A program made the position numbers and the translations under genes. Under the pieces are notes generated by a model. It ran no database searches, was not told the DNA's origin, and saw nothing but the letters and a program-made list of their open reading frames with translations. Positions 53,161 to 63,373 of a DNA stretch of 64,000 bases are shown here, piece after piece; position 1 is the first letter of the stretch; every line of letters begins with the position of its first letter. Source of the stretch: an uncultured Bacteroidales bacterium (GTDB lineage: Bacteria; Bacteroidota; Bacteroidia; Bacteroidales; Bacteroidaceae); contig CADAEK010000006.1 of NCBI GenBank assembly GCA_902786925.1, positions 1-64,000 of the forward strand, in the 5' to 3' direction.

Positions 53161-55486
53161 TAGTTTCAGGACGCGACACATAGACGGAAGCTCCGATGTA
53201 TGTGTCACGAGGGATGTCCTCCTTCGCCGTTGGATACTTCCCATGATATTGTGGGAAGCGTTTATCGGCCAGCACCTTATCCATGAAATAGCCAAAGATG
53301 GGCAGAGCAGTACGACTGCCTTGTCCGAGTGCGCCTGTGCGGAAGTGGATGCAACGGTATTCTCCTCCTACCCATGCACCACCTACAAGTCCGGGCGCAC
53401 AACCTATGAACCATGCGTCAGAGTGATTGCTTGACGTACCCGTCTTGCCACCCAGTTCTGTGTCGTAGTAGTGGATATACTCCCACAGCGCCTGCGTTGT
53501 GCCGCCAGGTTCATGCATGCCTGCATACAACAAGCGCTGAAGATAGAATGCAGTCTTGTAGCGGATAACAGCCTTAGCCGTTGCCTCATCACGCTCGCAA
53601 TCATAGATGACGTCGCCATTACGGTCCACGACCTTCGTCACCAAGATAGGCTTGCGCTGCATACCGTCATTCATCGCTGTGCAGTAGGCATTCACCAGTT
53701 CCAGCAATGTGACGTCTGACGAGCCCAGCGCTAAAGCGGGAGTCGGGTCGAGCGGACTCTGAATACCCATACGGTGCGCCATGTCCACTACATTATCGAT
53801 GCCCGTATCCTGCCCCAGCTTGACAGCAATCGTATTGACCGACTGCGCAAAGGCTGACTTCAGCGGCATATTGGCTCCAGTGCAGTAGCCATTCGCGTTA
53901 TGAGGCGTCCAGGTGACAAAGCGCTGAGGGTCATGCGGATCAGGCACCTGAATAGAGATGAGCTTATCTTGATATCGCGTGGTAGGTGTGATTTCGTCAT
54001 TATGCTCAAAGGCTGACGCATACACAAATAGCTTGAAGGTAGAGCCCGGCTGTCGCATCGCCGTCACCTTATCGTATTTCCAACTGTTGAAATCGATATC
54101 GCCAACCCATGCGCGCACATAGCTTGTCTGCGGTTCCATCGCCACGAATCCACAATGCATAAAGCGGACCATGTAGCGGATAGAGTCCATTGTGCTCATC
54201 TCCTTCTCTACCCAGCGAGAGGGGCTGTTATAGTCAAACACCTTCACCCGATGGGGCTGATTCAAGTAGTAAGTGATGGAATCGGTATCATCTCCAAAGC
54301 GAGCTGCGAGTTGCTTATAGTGCTCACTGCGCTTGGCAATGTCTTCAATAAAGTTGGCGATTTCCTGTCCATGCTCATCGCGCCAAGGAGACTGACTGCC
54401 CCAATGCTGATTGAAACGCTGCTGAATGGTGCGCATCTGTTTCTGCACAGCCTGCTCGGCATACGTCTGCATACGCGTGTCGATAGTCGTGTATATTTTC
54501 AAGCCATCGGAATAGAGGTCCACATCATTCTCCTTGCACCAGTCCTCCAGATAATCCTTGATAGCCTCACGGAAATACTGGGCAGAGCCGTCATAAGACT
54601 TCTCCACATTATAGTTCAGGTCAATCGGCAACTGCACCAGCGAATCGAGTTCTGCGCGTGTCAGCTTCTGATGGGTGTACATATTGTTCAGTACCACATT
54701 ACGGCGTTCCAGACTGTTCTTCGGGTTCACCTTCGGATTGTAAGTAGTGGTAGCCTTCAACAATCCCACCAGCACAGCAGCCTGTTCTGCCGTCAAGTTC
54801 TGCGGAGTGGTCTTGAAGTAGGTCTTTGCTGCTGTCTTGATGCCAAAAGCGTTGCTGCCAAAGTCCACTGTGTTCAAGTAGAGCGTAAGGATGTCCTGCT
54901 TGCTGTACATGTTTTCAATCTTGATGGCAGTAATCCACTCTTTCGACTTCATCACCAAGATGCCAAGTCCTGGCACCTTGCCCAACACGCCCGTTGAGTA
55001 CTGGGAACGAATCTTGAATAGGTTCTTCACCAGTTGCTGCGTGATGGTGCTGGCACCGCGAGGATTGCCCTTCACGATATCCTTGAAGGCAGAGAACAAG
55101 CCCTGATAATCGATGCCATGATGCTGATAGAATCGTTCATCCTCCGTAGAGATAAGCGCATCAATCACATACGGAGATATCTCTTCGAACTTCACAGGCG
55201 AGCGGTTCTCATTGAAGAACTTGCCCACCAATACGCTGTCAGCGCTATAGATGTAGGATGCCTCGTTGGTGATAGGGTTCTGAATAACATCCATTGCTGG
55301 AGACACACCAAAGAGGTACAAGAAATTGAGGTCAACGGCACCCAGATAAAGAAAGAAGACGATGAATGTCGAAGCGATAGGTGTAATCAGTTTCTGATAC
55401 CAACGACCTCGATATTGGCTTGCATACCATTCCCAAGCCTGCCGCATATAGATGCGCGCTTTATTCCATATTGATTTCATGCTCAA
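53117..55486 (-). CDS. Class A penicillin-binding protein 1A
   Basis: The 789-residue bifunctional murein synthase has one membrane anchor (~34-54). The glycosyltransferase domain shows [40 protein letters not shown] and [20 protein letters not shown]. The transpeptidase domain has the active-site Ser in GSTFKLF (~residue 480), the SxN motif SVNTIA and [10 protein letters not shown]. It ends in a Ser/Thr-rich tail ([15 protein letters not shown]) encoded by the stretch overlapping aroE. Its start lies 26 bases inside the end of miaA. Confidence 0.95.
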   Translation of the reverse strand: MSMKSIWNKARIYMRQAWEWYASQYRGRWYQKLITPIASTFIVFFLYLGAVDLNFLYLFGVSPAMDVIQNPITNEASYIYSADSVLVGKFFNENRSPVKFEEISPYVIDALISTEDERFYQHHGIDYQGLFSAFKDIVKGNPRGASTITQQLVKNLFKIRSQYSTGVLGKVPGLGILVMKSKEWITAIKIENMYSKQDILTLYLNTVDFGSNAFGIKTAAKTYFKTTPQNLTAEQAAVLVGLLKATTTYNPKVNPKNSLERRNVVLNNMYTHQKLTRAELDSLVQLPIDLNYNVEKSYDGSAQYFREAIKDYLEDWCKENDVDLYSDGLKIYTTIDTRMQTYAEQAVQKQMRTIQQRFNQHWGSQSPWRDEHGQEIANFIEDIAKRSEHYKQLAARFGDDTDSITYYLNQPHRVKVFDYNSPSRWVEKEMSTMDSIRYMVRFMHCGFVAMEPQTSYVRAWVGDIDFNSWKYDKVTAMRQPGSTFKLFVYASAFEHNDEITPTTRYQDKLISIQVPDPHDPQRFVTWTPHNANGYCTGANMPLKSAFAQSVNTIAVKLGQDTGIDNVVDMAHRMGIQSPLDPTPALALGSSDVTLLELVNAYCTAMNDGMQRKPILVTKVVDRNGDVIYDCERDEATAKAVIRYKTAFYLQRLLYAGMHEPGGTTQALWEYIHYYDTELGGKTGTSSNHSDAWFIGCAPGLVGGAWVGGEYRCIHFRTGALGQGSRTALPIFGYFMDKVLADKRFPQYHGKYPTAKEDIPRDTYIGASVYVSRPETTTDSTSSTTPTPEE

Positions 55487-56378
55487 TTGCGTTTAGCATT
55501 TCCGAAACATTCATTTTGTCTGCATCCAACCAATGGATATCCGCATCATGCTGATACCACGTCATCTGCTTCTTGGCATAGACCCTCGTGTTTTTCTTGA
55601 TGCGCTCCACAGCCATAGGCAATTCCCACTCCCCGTCCATCACCTTAAAGAGTTCCTTATAGCCCACGGTATTGAGCGCATTCAGATGGCGAAGAGGATA
55701 GACGCGCCGAACCTCCTCCATCAGTCCCTGCTGCATCATCTGGTCCACACGGGTGTTGATGCGCGCAAAGAGCTGCTCACGCTCACGGCGCAAGCCAAAC
55801 AGAAGAATGCGGAAAGGGCGTTGCTTATAGGTGTTCGTGCGGAAAGACGTGTAGGTCTTTCCCGTCATGTAGCAGATTTCCAAGGCATGAATCACCCGCT
55901 TATGATTCTTTTTATCCACTAAATCATAATACTGAGGATCCATCAGTTTCAGTTCTTCAAGCAGCGGCTCCAGTCCTTCCTGCTCAAATCGCTGCTTGAG
56001 AAGGTTCCTCGTTTCGTCATCTACAGTAGGGATATCATCAATACCCTTTGTGACTGCATCAATATACATCATACTTCCTCCGGAAAGGACAATTGTATCA
56101 TGTGTCTGGAAAAGGTCGTGCAGCAAAGCCAACACATCCTTTTCATATTCGGCTGCGCTATAGTAGGCATCCAGCGGCAAGGTGTGAACGAAATAATGCT
56201 TCACACGAGCCAGTTCCTCCTCAGTTGGAGCAGCGGTGCCTATCGCGATGTCGCGATAGATTTGCCTTGAATCGGCATTAATGACGGGGCTTCCCAGCAG
56301 TTCTGCCAATTGCAGGCTCAGTTCGGTCTTTCCCACTCCCGTTGGCCCCAACAGCACAACCAGAGTCTTAGAATTCAT
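55461..56378 (-). CDS. miaA: tRNA dimethylallyltransferase
   Basis: MiaA isopentenylates A37 of tRNAs reading UNN codons. The 305-residue product from 56378 ([20 protein letters not shown]) shows the P-loop, [59 protein letters not shown] and [19 protein letters not shown] start at 56399 would add 7 residues and more overlap with the pRiA4b-like gene. It overlaps that gene by 11 bases and PBP1A by 26, so the three are compactly packed. Confidence 0.95.
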   Translation of the reverse strand: MNSKTLVVLLGPTGVGKTELSLQLAELLGSPVINADSRQIYRDIAIGTAAPTEEELARVKHYFVHTLPLDAYYSAAEYEKDVLALLHDLFQTHDTIVLSGGSMMYIDAVTKGIDDIPTVDDETRNLLKQRFEQEGLEPLLEELKLMDPQYYDLVDKKNHKRVIHALEICYMTGKTYTSFRTNTYKQRPFRILLFGLRREREQLFARINTRVDQMMQQGLMEEVRRVYPLRHLNALNTVGYKELFKVMDGEWELPMAVERIKKNTRVYAKKQMTWYQHDADIHWLDADKMNVSEMLNAIEHEINME

Positions 56379-56907
56379 CGCTGATGTCAAACCCTTCAAG
56401 GTCTATCTCGCTGCTGTCTATTTCGTCACCAAACATGGTGTCGTCGTCCATCACGGAAGCAGTGTCCGCAATAGGATTGCGCGCAAACATCTCGTCAAAG
56501 TCAAGCGTCTGTGCAGGAGGTTCGCCTATCGAGCGTGTCACCTTGCCCGCCTCGAGGTTCTTGCCCGTCTTGATTTCCGACAGTTCGATGAAGAACACAC
56601 GGTCGGCCAGCGGGTCGAAGGTATAGAGCAGATGCTGCTTCTCGTCCTCAAGGAACTCGTTCAGTTCTGTCTCGCTCATGATGTAGGAATCCTCGTCGGC
56701 ATCCGTATCCATCTCCTGCAGCGTGATTTCCTGTCCCTTCTCCCATCCGTTCTCGCAGATGGTGAATGAAGTCAGCTGATTGTCCTCATATCCGCACGCA
56801 GAGAGAATCGCCTTGTGCAAGTCCAGGAAAGTGGCATCTGCGTCAATCTGTATTTCGCGCATGAAGCCATCCACTTCGTCAGAGATGATGGTGAATCTGT
56901 AAACCAT
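56368..56907 (-). CDS. pRiA4b ORF-3-like protein
   Basis: The 179-residue acidic protein begins [20 protein letters not shown], has [19 protein letters not shown] and [20 protein letters not shown], matching the plasmid pRiA4b ORF-3/IS1096-passenger family. The C-terminal half is Asp/Glu-rich ([20 protein letters not shown]). Function is unknown. It lies between lpxA (9-base gap) and miaA (11-base overlap), a placement I recall from other Bacteroidales, so it is probably a stable operon member and not a recent arrival. Confidence 0.85.
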   Translation of the reverse strand: MVYRFTIISDEVDGFMREIQIDADATFLDLHKAILSACGYEDNQLTSFTICENGWEKGQEITLQEMDTDADEDSYIMSETELNEFLEDEKQHLLYTFDPLADRVFFIELSEIKTGKNLEAGKVTRSIGEPPAQTLDFDEMFARNPIADTASVMDDDTMFGDEIDSSEIDLEGFDISDEF

Positions 56908-56916
56908 AGTGATGAA

Positions 56917-57690
56917 TTACCTAATGATACCTCGTTCCGACTTAGAGACGAAGTCAACAATATATTCTATCTCCTTGCTCATTGGCACCTCTCTGCGGAT
57001 AGCCTCAATAGCCTCGTTGACAGTGAGGTTGCACTGGTAGATAAGACGGTAAGCGTGCGTGATGTTGTCGATGATGTCGCGTGAGAAGCCTCGACGACGC
57101 AGACCGATGATGTTCAGACCTGCATACTCCACAGGCTCGCGGCCAGCCATCACAAATGGAGGGATGTCCTTGCTGGTGCGCGTACCGCCCTGCACCATCA
57201 CATAGCCACCGATGCGGCAGAACTGGTGTACCAGCACCACAGCAGAGATGATAGCATTGTCGTCCACAATCACTTCACCGGCCAACTTCGTGGAGTTGCC
57301 CATGATGATACCGCTGCCGAACACACAGTCGTGAGCGATGTGCGCATTCTCCATGATGAGGTTGTTGCTGCCCACCACAGTCTTGCCCTTGCTGGCTGTG
57401 CCGCGATGAATGGTGACATTCTCGCGAATCTTGTTGTTGTCACCGATTTCGACGGTGGTATCCTCTCCTTTGAACTTCAGGTCCTGTGGCACAGCGCCAA
57501 TCACAGCACCAGGGAAGAGCGTGTTTCCACTGCCCATTCGTGTACCCGACAACAGCGTCACACTATTCATCAGCACGTTGTTGTCACCTATAATCACATT
57601 CTTGTCAACGAAGCAAAAAGGACCAATCTCACAATTCTCTCCAATCGTAGCAGAAGGATCGATGAAAGCTAAAGGACTAATCTTCGACAT
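56917..57690 (-). CDS. lpxA: UDP-N-acetylglucosamine acyltransferase
   Basis: LpxA performs the first acylation in lipid A synthesis. The 257-residue protein is a left-handed beta helix of hexapeptide repeats (IDPSATIGENCEIGPFCFVD, NDNNKIRENVTIHRGTASKG-type strands), with the catalytic-type His in LIMENAHIAHDCVFGSGI and the end segment IRREVPMSKEIEYIVDFV. It lies between the lpxC-fabZ fusion (12-base gap) and the pRiA4b-like gene. Confidence 0.95.
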   Translation of the reverse strand: MSKISPLAFIDPSATIGENCEIGPFCFVDKNVIIGDNNVLMNSVTLLSGTRMGSGNTLFPGAVIGAVPQDLKFKGEDTTVEIGDNNKIRENVTIHRGTASKGKTVVGSNNLIMENAHIAHDCVFGSGIIMGNSTKLAGEVIVDDNAIISAVVLVHQFCRIGGYVMVQGGTRTSKDIPPFVMAGREPVEYAGLNIIGLRRRGFSRDIIDNITHAYRLIYQCNLTVNEAIEAIRREVPMSKEIEYIVDFVSKSERGIIR

Positions 57691-57702
57691 ATATATTCTT
57701 CT

Positions 57703-59085
57703 TTATTTATTCTTAACAATTTGTGCTGTAAACTCTGCTTCAGCCGCAACGGTCTCGCCCACAAATACGAGGCCCGACATTGTAGCGATGCCGCGACGCA
57801 ATGGTCCCATCATCTTGACCTTGAAGATGAGGGTATCGCCCGGAACCACCTTGCGGCGGAACTTCACGTTGTCTATCTTCATGAAGTAAGTAGACCAGCG
57901 CTCAGGCTCTTCCACATTGCTCAGCACCAGCAGTCCACCTGCCTGTGCCATTGCCTCCACGATGAGCACACCTGGCATCACGGGTTCCTGAGGGAAGTGA
58001 CCGGTGAAGAAAGGCTCGTTGCTCGTCACGTTCTTCACGGCAACAATCTCCGTCTCGTCCACAGCAATCACCTTGTCCACCAGCTGCATAGGATAGCGGT
58101 GAGGTAGCAGATGACGAATCTTGTTCACATCCATCAGCGGCTCGTTGTTGGGGTTATATTCAGGACACTGCACCTCGTGCTTCTTGATGTCCCTCTTGAT
58201 AGCGCGCGCGAACTTATTATTTATGGTGTGACCGGGCTTCGTAGCGATGACACGCCCTCTGATAGGCTTGCCCACCAAGGCGAGGTCGCCGATGATGTCC
58301 AGCAACTTGTGGCGAGCCGTCTCGTTGTCCCATGCCAAAGGCTTATGGTTGATGTAGCCCAGCTTCGTAGCGTCCATGTGAGGGATGCCCAGCGTGTCAG
58401 CCAACTTGTCATAACGCTCCTGTGGCAACTCACGCTCATAAATCACGATAGCGTTGTCCAAGTCGCCGCCCTTGATGAGACCGAGGTTCAGCAGAGGCTC
58501 AATCTCGCGCACAAACACGAACGTGCGTGCAGATGCAATCTCCGTAGGGAAATCAGCTATGTTGTCCAAGTTGGCAAACTGGTTGTCCAGAATCTTCGAG
58601 TCGAAAGAAATTTGAGCGTTCACGCAGAAGTGGTCATCTGGCAGAAGAATCAAGTGCTCACCATTCTCGCCCACAATCTCCATCTTCTGCTTCACCACGT
58701 AGTAGTCCTTCTTCGCATCCTGCTCCTGCAGGCCCACTCTCTGAATCTCCTCCACAAAAGGCATAGCGCTGCCGTCAAGGATAGGCATCTCTGGGCCATC
58801 CAGCTGAATGAGACAGTTGTCGATGCCGCTTGCATAGAGTGCTGCCATTGCGTGTTCAATTGTGCTAATCTTGATGTCGCCCTTCACAAGAACGGTGCCA
58901 CGCTGCGTGTCACCGACCAAGTCAGCATTACAATCAATAATGGGCTGACCTTCAATATCTGTGCGTTGAATTTTGTATCCGTGGTTCTCCTCAGCAGGAG
59001 TAAACACAGCCGTGATGAACTGGCCTGTGTGCAAACCTTTACCTTTCAGAGTAAATGCCTCTTTCAGGGTTTGTTGTTTCTGCAT
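57703..59085 (-). CDS. lpxC: Fused LpxC deacetylase and FabZ dehydratase
   Basis: The 460-residue protein joins two enzymes. Residues ~1-310 are LpxC, the zinc deacetylase committing to lipid A: LKGKGLHTGQFITAVFTPAE, ISTIEHAMAALYASGIDNC (zinc His), and WDNETARHKLLDIIGDLALV (zinc His and Asp). Residues ~315-460 are FabZ, the hydroxyacyl-ACP dehydratase: IRHLLPHRYPMQLVDKVI and ITSNEPFFTGHFPQEPVMPG-type active site with the catalytic His. This fusion is known from Bacteroidetes. It follows lpxD by 128 bases. Confidence 0.96.
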   Translation of the reverse strand: MQKQQTLKEAFTLKGKGLHTGQFITAVFTPAEENHGYKIQRTDIEGQPIIDCNADLVGDTQRGTVLVKGDIKISTIEHAMAALYASGIDNCLIQLDGPEMPILDGSAMPFVEEIQRVGLQEQDAKKDYYVVKQKMEIVGENGEHLILLPDDHFCVNAQISFDSKILDNQFANLDNIADFPTEIASARTFVFVREIEPLLNLGLIKGGDLDNAIVIYERELPQERYDKLADTLGIPHMDATKLGYINHKPLAWDNETARHKLLDIIGDLALVGKPIRGRVIATKPGHTINNKFARAIKRDIKKHEVQCPEYNPNNEPLMDVNKIRHLLPHRYPMQLVDKVIAVDETEIVAVKNVTSNEPFFTGHFPQEPVMPGVLIVEAMAQAGGLLVLSNVEEPERWSTYFMKIDNVKFRRKVVPGDTLIFKVKMMGPLRRGIATMSGLVFVGETVAAEAEFTAQIVKNK

Positions 59086-59213
59086 CTTCTAATGAGTTGG
59101 TTGTTGATGGCCGACGCTTGGCAGCGATTTTGCCGTCCTCGCGTCGCTTCTCAACTTTTTTATTTTATCAATATACTTTTATTTACTTCGCTAATCATTG
59201 ACCCGAAGAACAA

Positions 59214-60254
59214 TCATTTCTTCTTCAGTTCCTCAAGTTCCTTTTTCAAGGCTGCTACTTCCTTCAGCAGTTCGGGGAGGGAGTTCAGCGCAGCCATGTT
59301 CTTGGCAAACTTCTTATGCTCCACAGCGGGATAGCCCATCAGCGTGGCACCACCCTTCTTTGCCAGATTGCCACCGGCAAGACCTGCCTGAGCACCCATC
59401 GTTGTGCGGTCGCCCACCTTCAAGTGACCAGCGATGCCCACTTGACCTGCAAAGACGCACCACTCGCCCACTTTCGAACTACCAGCCACGCCCACTTGAG
59501 CCGACATCACCGTGTTCTGTCCCACCTCCACATTGTGCGCAATCTGCACGAGGTTGTCGAGCTTCACACCCTTGCGGATGATGGTGCTGCCCATTGTTGA
59601 GCGGTCAATGCACGTGTTGGCGCCAATCTCCACATTGTCCTCGATAGTCACGATGCCAATCTGCGGAATCTTGTCGTAGCCGTTAGGTGTAGGAGCAAAG
59701 CCGAAGCCGTCAGCACCAATCACACATCCCGCATGCAGAATGCAGTTGTTGCCCACCTTGCAGTCGTGATAAACCACCGCGTTGCTGTAAATCTCCGTGT
59801 TGCTGCCCACCTTAGCATTTCTGCCGATAGTGACATGAGGGTGCAGCACCACGCCGTCACCAATCTCCACATTCTCGTCGATAGCCACGAAAGGACCGAT
59901 GTAGCAGTCCTTGCCAACCTTGGCAGAGGGATGGATAAATGCCAATGAGTCAATGCCCACACGCTTCTGCTGCATGCTCTGATACAGCTGAAGCAACTTT
60001 GCCACCGCCTCGTATGCGTTGGGCACACGAATCAAGGTAGCCTTCACTTCTTGAGACGGTTGAAAATCCTGATTCACAAGCACAATGCTTGACTTCGTCT
60101 CATAAATATAATGTTCGTATTGGGGGTTTGCAAGGAATGAAAGTGCACCTTCTGTGCCCTCTTCAATCTTGGCGAATGTGCTGATAGAAGCGTTAGCATC
60201 GCCTTCCACAGTTCCGCCTGTGAAACCTGCTATTTGTTGTGCAGTAAAAACCAT
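59214..60254 (-). CDS. lpxD: UDP-3-O-acylglucosamine N-acyltransferase
   Basis: LpxD adds the second acyl chain to the lipid A precursor. The 346-residue protein has an N-terminal uridine-binding domain ([20 protein letters not shown]), the hexapeptide-repeat helix ([39 protein letters not shown]) and [20 protein letters not shown] with the catalytic His. It ends in a coiled tail of Lys/Glu ([17 protein letters not shown]). It is the first gene of the lipid A operon, divergent from purM, behind a promoter-like box at 60285. Confidence 0.96.
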   Translation of the reverse strand: MVFTAQQIAGFTGGTVEGDANASISTFAKIEEGTEGALSFLANPQYEHYIYETKSSIVLVNQDFQPSQEVKATLIRVPNAYEAVAKLLQLYQSMQQKRVGIDSLAFIHPSAKVGKDCYIGPFVAIDENVEIGDGVVLHPHVTIGRNAKVGSNTEIYSNAVVYHDCKVGNNCILHAGCVIGADGFGFAPTPNGYDKIPQIGIVTIEDNVEIGANTCIDRSTMGSTIIRKGVKLDNLVQIAHNVEVGQNTVMSAQVGVAGSSKVGEWCVFAGQVGIAGHLKVGDRTTMGAQAGLAGGNLAKKGGATLMGYPAVEHKKFAKNMAALNSLPELLKEVAALKKELEELKKK

Positions 60255-60284
60255 TTAGTTAGTTTTAATTACGTAATCTGTTTG

Positions 60285-60292
60285 CAAATTTA
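60285..60292 (-). promoter_or_regulatory. Candidate -7 box for the lpxD operon
   Basis: Minus-strand TAAATTTG lies 30 bases before the lpxD start. Confidence 0.55.
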
Positions 60293-60335
60293 AGACATTT
60301 TCCCGACATAAAGGTAATTTCTCTCAACTTTTCAC

Positions 60336-60343
60336 TACCTTTG
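60336..60343 (+). promoter_or_regulatory. Candidate -7 box for purM
   Basis: TACCTTTG lies 40 bases before the purM start, back-to-back with the lpxD box. Confidence 0.65.
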
Positions 60344-60383
60344 CGGCATAAAAACAACAATTAGACAAAAATAGCATACCAAA

Positions 60384-61559
60384 ATGACGATTGACAACAA
60401 ACAGAGGTATATGATGCGCGGTGTCAGTGCCGCCAAGGAAGACGTGCACAACGCCATCAAAAACATAGACAAGGGAATCTTCCCGCAGGCCTTCTGCAAA
60501 ATCATCCCCGACATCCTCGGAGGCGACCCAGAGTACTGCAACATCATGCATGCCGACGGCGCCGGCACCAAGTCGAGCCTCGCGTATATGTATTGGAAAG
60601 AGACGGGCGACCTCTCCGTGTGGAAGGGCATCGCACAGGATGCGCTCATCATGAACACCGACGACCTGCTCTGCGTGGGCGCTGTGGACAACATTCTCGT
60701 TTCCAGCACCATCGGGCGCAACAAGATGCTCATTCCTGGCGAAGTCATCTCTGCCATCATCAACGGCACCGACGAACTCCTTGCCGAGATGCGCAAGATG
60801 GGCATTGGCATCTATGCCACAGGCGGTGAGACTGCCGACGTGGGCGACCTCGTGCGCACCATCATCGTGGACAGCACCGTCACTTGCCGCATGAAGCGCA
60901 GCGATGTCATCAACAATGCCAACATCCGTCCAGGCGATGTGATTGTAGGCCTTTCCTCTTGTGGACAAGCCACATACGAGAAGGAGTACAACGGCGGCAT
61001 GGGTAGCAACGGACTCACTTCTGCCCGTCATGACGTATTCGCTAAATACCTCGCAGAGAAATATCCCGAGTCATTCGACAAGGCTGTGCCTGACGAGCTC
61101 GTATATTCCGGTTCTTACAAACTGACCGACCCCGTAGAAGGCGCACCCATCAATGCCGGCAAACTCGTCCTCTCTCCCACTCGCACCTATGCGCCCGTGG
61201 TGAAGAAACTGCTCGACGAGATGCGTGCCGACATTCACGGCATGGTGCATTGCACAGGCGGCGCACAGACAAAAGTACTGCACTTCGTAGGCGACAACTG
61301 CCGCGTCATCAAGGACAACATGTTCCCTGTTCCCCCACTCTTCAAGGCCATCGCCAAAGAGTCCGGCACCGACTGGTCCGAGATGTACAAGGTGTTCAAC
61401 ATGGGCCATCGTCTCGAGGTCTATCTCTCTCCCGAGAATGCCGAGAAGGTCATCGCCATCAGCAAGTCCTTCAACATTGACGCTCAGGTGGTTGGCCGTG
61501 TCGAGGAAGGCAAGAAGTCACTCACCATCAAGAGCGAGTTTGGCGAATTCAACTACTAA
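60384..61559 (+). CDS. purM: Phosphoribosylformylglycinamidine cyclo-ligase
   Basis: PurM closes the imidazole ring to form AIR in purine synthesis. The 391-residue protein has MHADGAGTKSSLAYMYWKET, IAQDALIMNTDDLLCVGAVD, IYATGGETADVGDLVRTIIV and GDVIVGLSSCGQATYEKEYN, then DIHGMVHCTGGAQTKVLHFV near the C terminus. It is ~45 residues longer than the E. coli enzyme, as in the Bacteroidetes form. Transcribed divergently from the lipid A operon and followed by a strong terminator. Confidence 0.93.
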   Translation: MTIDNKQRYMMRGVSAAKEDVHNAIKNIDKGIFPQAFCKIIPDILGGDPEYCNIMHADGAGTKSSLAYMYWKETGDLSVWKGIAQDALIMNTDDLLCVGAVDNILVSSTIGRNKMLIPGEVISAIINGTDELLAEMRKMGIGIYATGGETADVGDLVRTIIVDSTVTCRMKRSDVINNANIRPGDVIVGLSSCGQATYEKEYNGGMGSNGLTSARHDVFAKYLAEKYPESFDKAVPDELVYSGSYKLTDPVEGAPINAGKLVLSPTRTYAPVVKKLLDEMRADIHGMVHCTGGAQTKVLHFVGDNCRVIKDNMFPVPPLFKAIAKESGTDWSEMYKVFNMGHRLEVYLSPENAEKVIAISKSFNIDAQVVGRVEEGKKSLTIKSEFGEFNY

Positions 61560-61604
61560 TCCCTCGCACACTCACCAAAAGACTGATTTACAAACAACTA
61601 TACC

Positions 61605-61670
61605 GTGCGCCCGCAGCCACAATTAGCCTTGCTCATGCATCGCCATGTGGTTGCGGGCGCACTATTATTT
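61605..61670 (+). terminator. Terminator after purM
   Basis: A 17-bp stem with one G-U pair (61605-61621 with 61646-61662) is followed by TATTATTT. Confidence 0.8.
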
Positions 61671-62120
61671 GAAGCCTTGCACCGCCACGCTGGTAGTGTG
61701 GCAGATGGAACAAATCGTTTCTGCCGCAAAGATAGCACTTTCGTTTCAAACCCCATAGCATTTCATAACTTTCCTCCTCCACGAACAGAGCCACTTAAGA
61801 TCTGCGCTCCTCATTCATTGTGCAGACTTATGGGCAAAAGTGTGCACCATTCCACGTTTTCACAAGTGGCTTACTCGGTGAGTCAATTGTGCGTCACTCG
61901 GTGATTCAATTGTGAGTTGCTCGGTGATGTAATTAGGGTGCAAGGGGAGGATTTTATGATGAAAAAAGAACTGTGAGGGAAGCACTCGACATTATAACAA
62001 TTACGGGTGCTTTCCCTCTCTATTTCGCTCGTTTTCCACAACGTTGGCTATCCCGAACTTACTTTTACTCGGAAATGAGAGAAAAACCCACTTTTTTCGC
62101 TCTATTTCGCTCGTTTTCCG
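61671..62120. repeat. Spacer with 23-bp repeats, a hairpin and a 20-bp duplication
   Basis: CTCGGTG recurs at 61874, 61897 and 61920, exactly 23 bases apart, each followed by a related tail (AGTCAATTGTG, ATTCAATTGTG, ATGTAATTAG). GAGGGAAGCAC (61975-61985) pairs with 62007-62018, with one bulge. The 20-base stretch at 62018-62037 recurs at 62100-62119 just before the prfA promoter-like box. No credible gene is present. Confidence 0.75.
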
Positions 62121-62128
62121 TAACTTTG
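62121..62128 (+). promoter_or_regulatory. Candidate -7 box for prfA
   Basis: TAACTTTG lies 19 bases before the prfA start and right after the second copy of the 20-base repeat. Confidence 0.6.
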
Positions 62129-62147
62129 CACCCAAATTCACTACATT

Positions 62148-63260
62148 ATGGCAACAGAAAACACATTGCTGAATAAACTGGAAGGGCTGGTGCCTCGTTT
62201 TGAGGAGGTGTCAACCCTCATTACCGACCCAAACGTCATTGCCGACCAGAAGCGCTACGTGCAACTGACAAAGGAGTATAAGAATCTGGAGGACATCATG
62301 AAGGCCCGACAGGAGTATATCAACGCCGTGAAGGGCTTGGAAGAGGCGAAGGAGATGCTGACGCTGGAGGATGACCCCGAAATGAAGGAGATGGCACGCG
62401 AGGAAATTGCCGTGAACGAGAAGCGCATCCCCGAATTGGAGGAGGAAATCAAGTTGCTGCTCATCCCTGCCGACCCAGAGGATAGCAAGAACGTGACGCT
62501 GGAGATTCGTGGCGGTACGGGTGGCGACGAGGCGGCTCTCTTTGCAGGCGACTTGTTCCGTATGTACTCGAAATACTGCGAAATCAAGGGCTGGCACCTC
62601 ACGGTGTCTTCGTTCTCGGAGGGCGCTGTGGGTGGTTATAAGGAAATCATCTGCAACGTGACGGGCGAGAATGTGTATGGCACGATGAAGTATGAATCGG
62701 GCGTGCATCGCGTGCAGCGTGTGCCTGTGACGGAGACGCAGGGACGTGTGCACACATCGGCTGCCACGGTGGCTGTGCTGCCTGAAGCAGAAGCCTTTGA
62801 CGTACAAATCAACGAGGGCGAAATCAAGTGGGACACTTTCCGCTCGTCGGGTGCTGGTGGACAGAACGTGAACAAGGTGGAGTCGGGTGTGCGTGCCCGA
62901 TATATGTGGATCAATCCGAACACAGGCGAGAAAGAGGAAATCCTTGTGGAATGTACGGAAACACGTGACCAGCCCAAGAATAAGGAGCGTGCCTTGGCGC
63001 GTCTGCGCACTTACATCTATGACCGCGAGCATCAGAAGTACATCGACGACATCGCCTCTCGACGCAAGACGCTGGTCTCTACGGGTGACCGCTCGGCAAA
63101 GATTCGTACCTACAACTATCCACAAGGACGCATCACCGACCACCGCATCAACTACACCATCTACAACCTTTCTGCCTTCATGGATGGCGACATTCAGGAC
63201 TGCATCGACCACCTCATCGTGGCAGAAAACGCAGAGAGATTGAAGGAAGCAGAACTTTAA
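62148..63260 (+). CDS. prfA: Peptide chain release factor 1
   Basis: RF1 recognises UAA and UAG and triggers peptide release. The 370-residue protein has the helical N-terminal domain, a tripeptide-anticodon region around VHRVQRVPVTETQGRVHTSA (Pro-Val-Thr where many RF1s have Pro-Ala-Thr) and the catalytic GGQ in SSGAGGQNVNKVESGVRARY. The end RITDHRINYTIYNLSAFMDG is standard. Many genes in this window end in TAA or TGA. It is followed by heptamer repeats and a DUF4153 gene. Confidence 0.96.
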   Translation: MATENTLLNKLEGLVPRFEEVSTLITDPNVIADQKRYVQLTKEYKNLEDIMKARQEYINAVKGLEEAKEMLTLEDDPEMKEMAREEIAVNEKRIPELEEEIKLLLIPADPEDSKNVTLEIRGGTGGDEAALFAGDLFRMYSKYCEIKGWHLTVSSFSEGAVGGYKEIICNVTGENVYGTMKYESGVHRVQRVPVTETQGRVHTSAATVAVLPEAEAFDVQINEGEIKWDTFRSSGAGGQNVNKVESGVRARYMWINPNTGEKEEILVECTETRDQPKNKERALARLRTYIYDREHQKYIDDIASRRKTLVSTGDRSAKIRTYNYPQGRITDHRINYTIYNLSAFMDGDIQDCIDHLIVAENAERLKEAEL

Positions 63261-63262
63261 AA

Positions 63263-63373
63263 GTTGACAGTTGAGAGTTGACAGTTGCCATGCGGACAGG
63301 AGGATTTATCAATTATCAACTGTCAACTGTCAACTATCAACTAATAACTGTCAACTGTCAACTATCAACTGAT
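63263..63373. repeat. Heptamer repeats between prfA and the DUF4153 gene
   Basis: GTTGACA/GTTGAGA units (63264-63287) are followed by inverted units TCAACTG/TCAACTA (63308-63371). They can pair into a long imperfect hairpin. The last unit runs almost up to the ATG at 63374. Confidence 0.9.

Noticed and set aside
61973..62176. 67-residue plus-strand frame before prfA
   Set aside because: It spans a hairpin, the duplicated 20-base segment and the prfA promoter-like box; no protein-like features.
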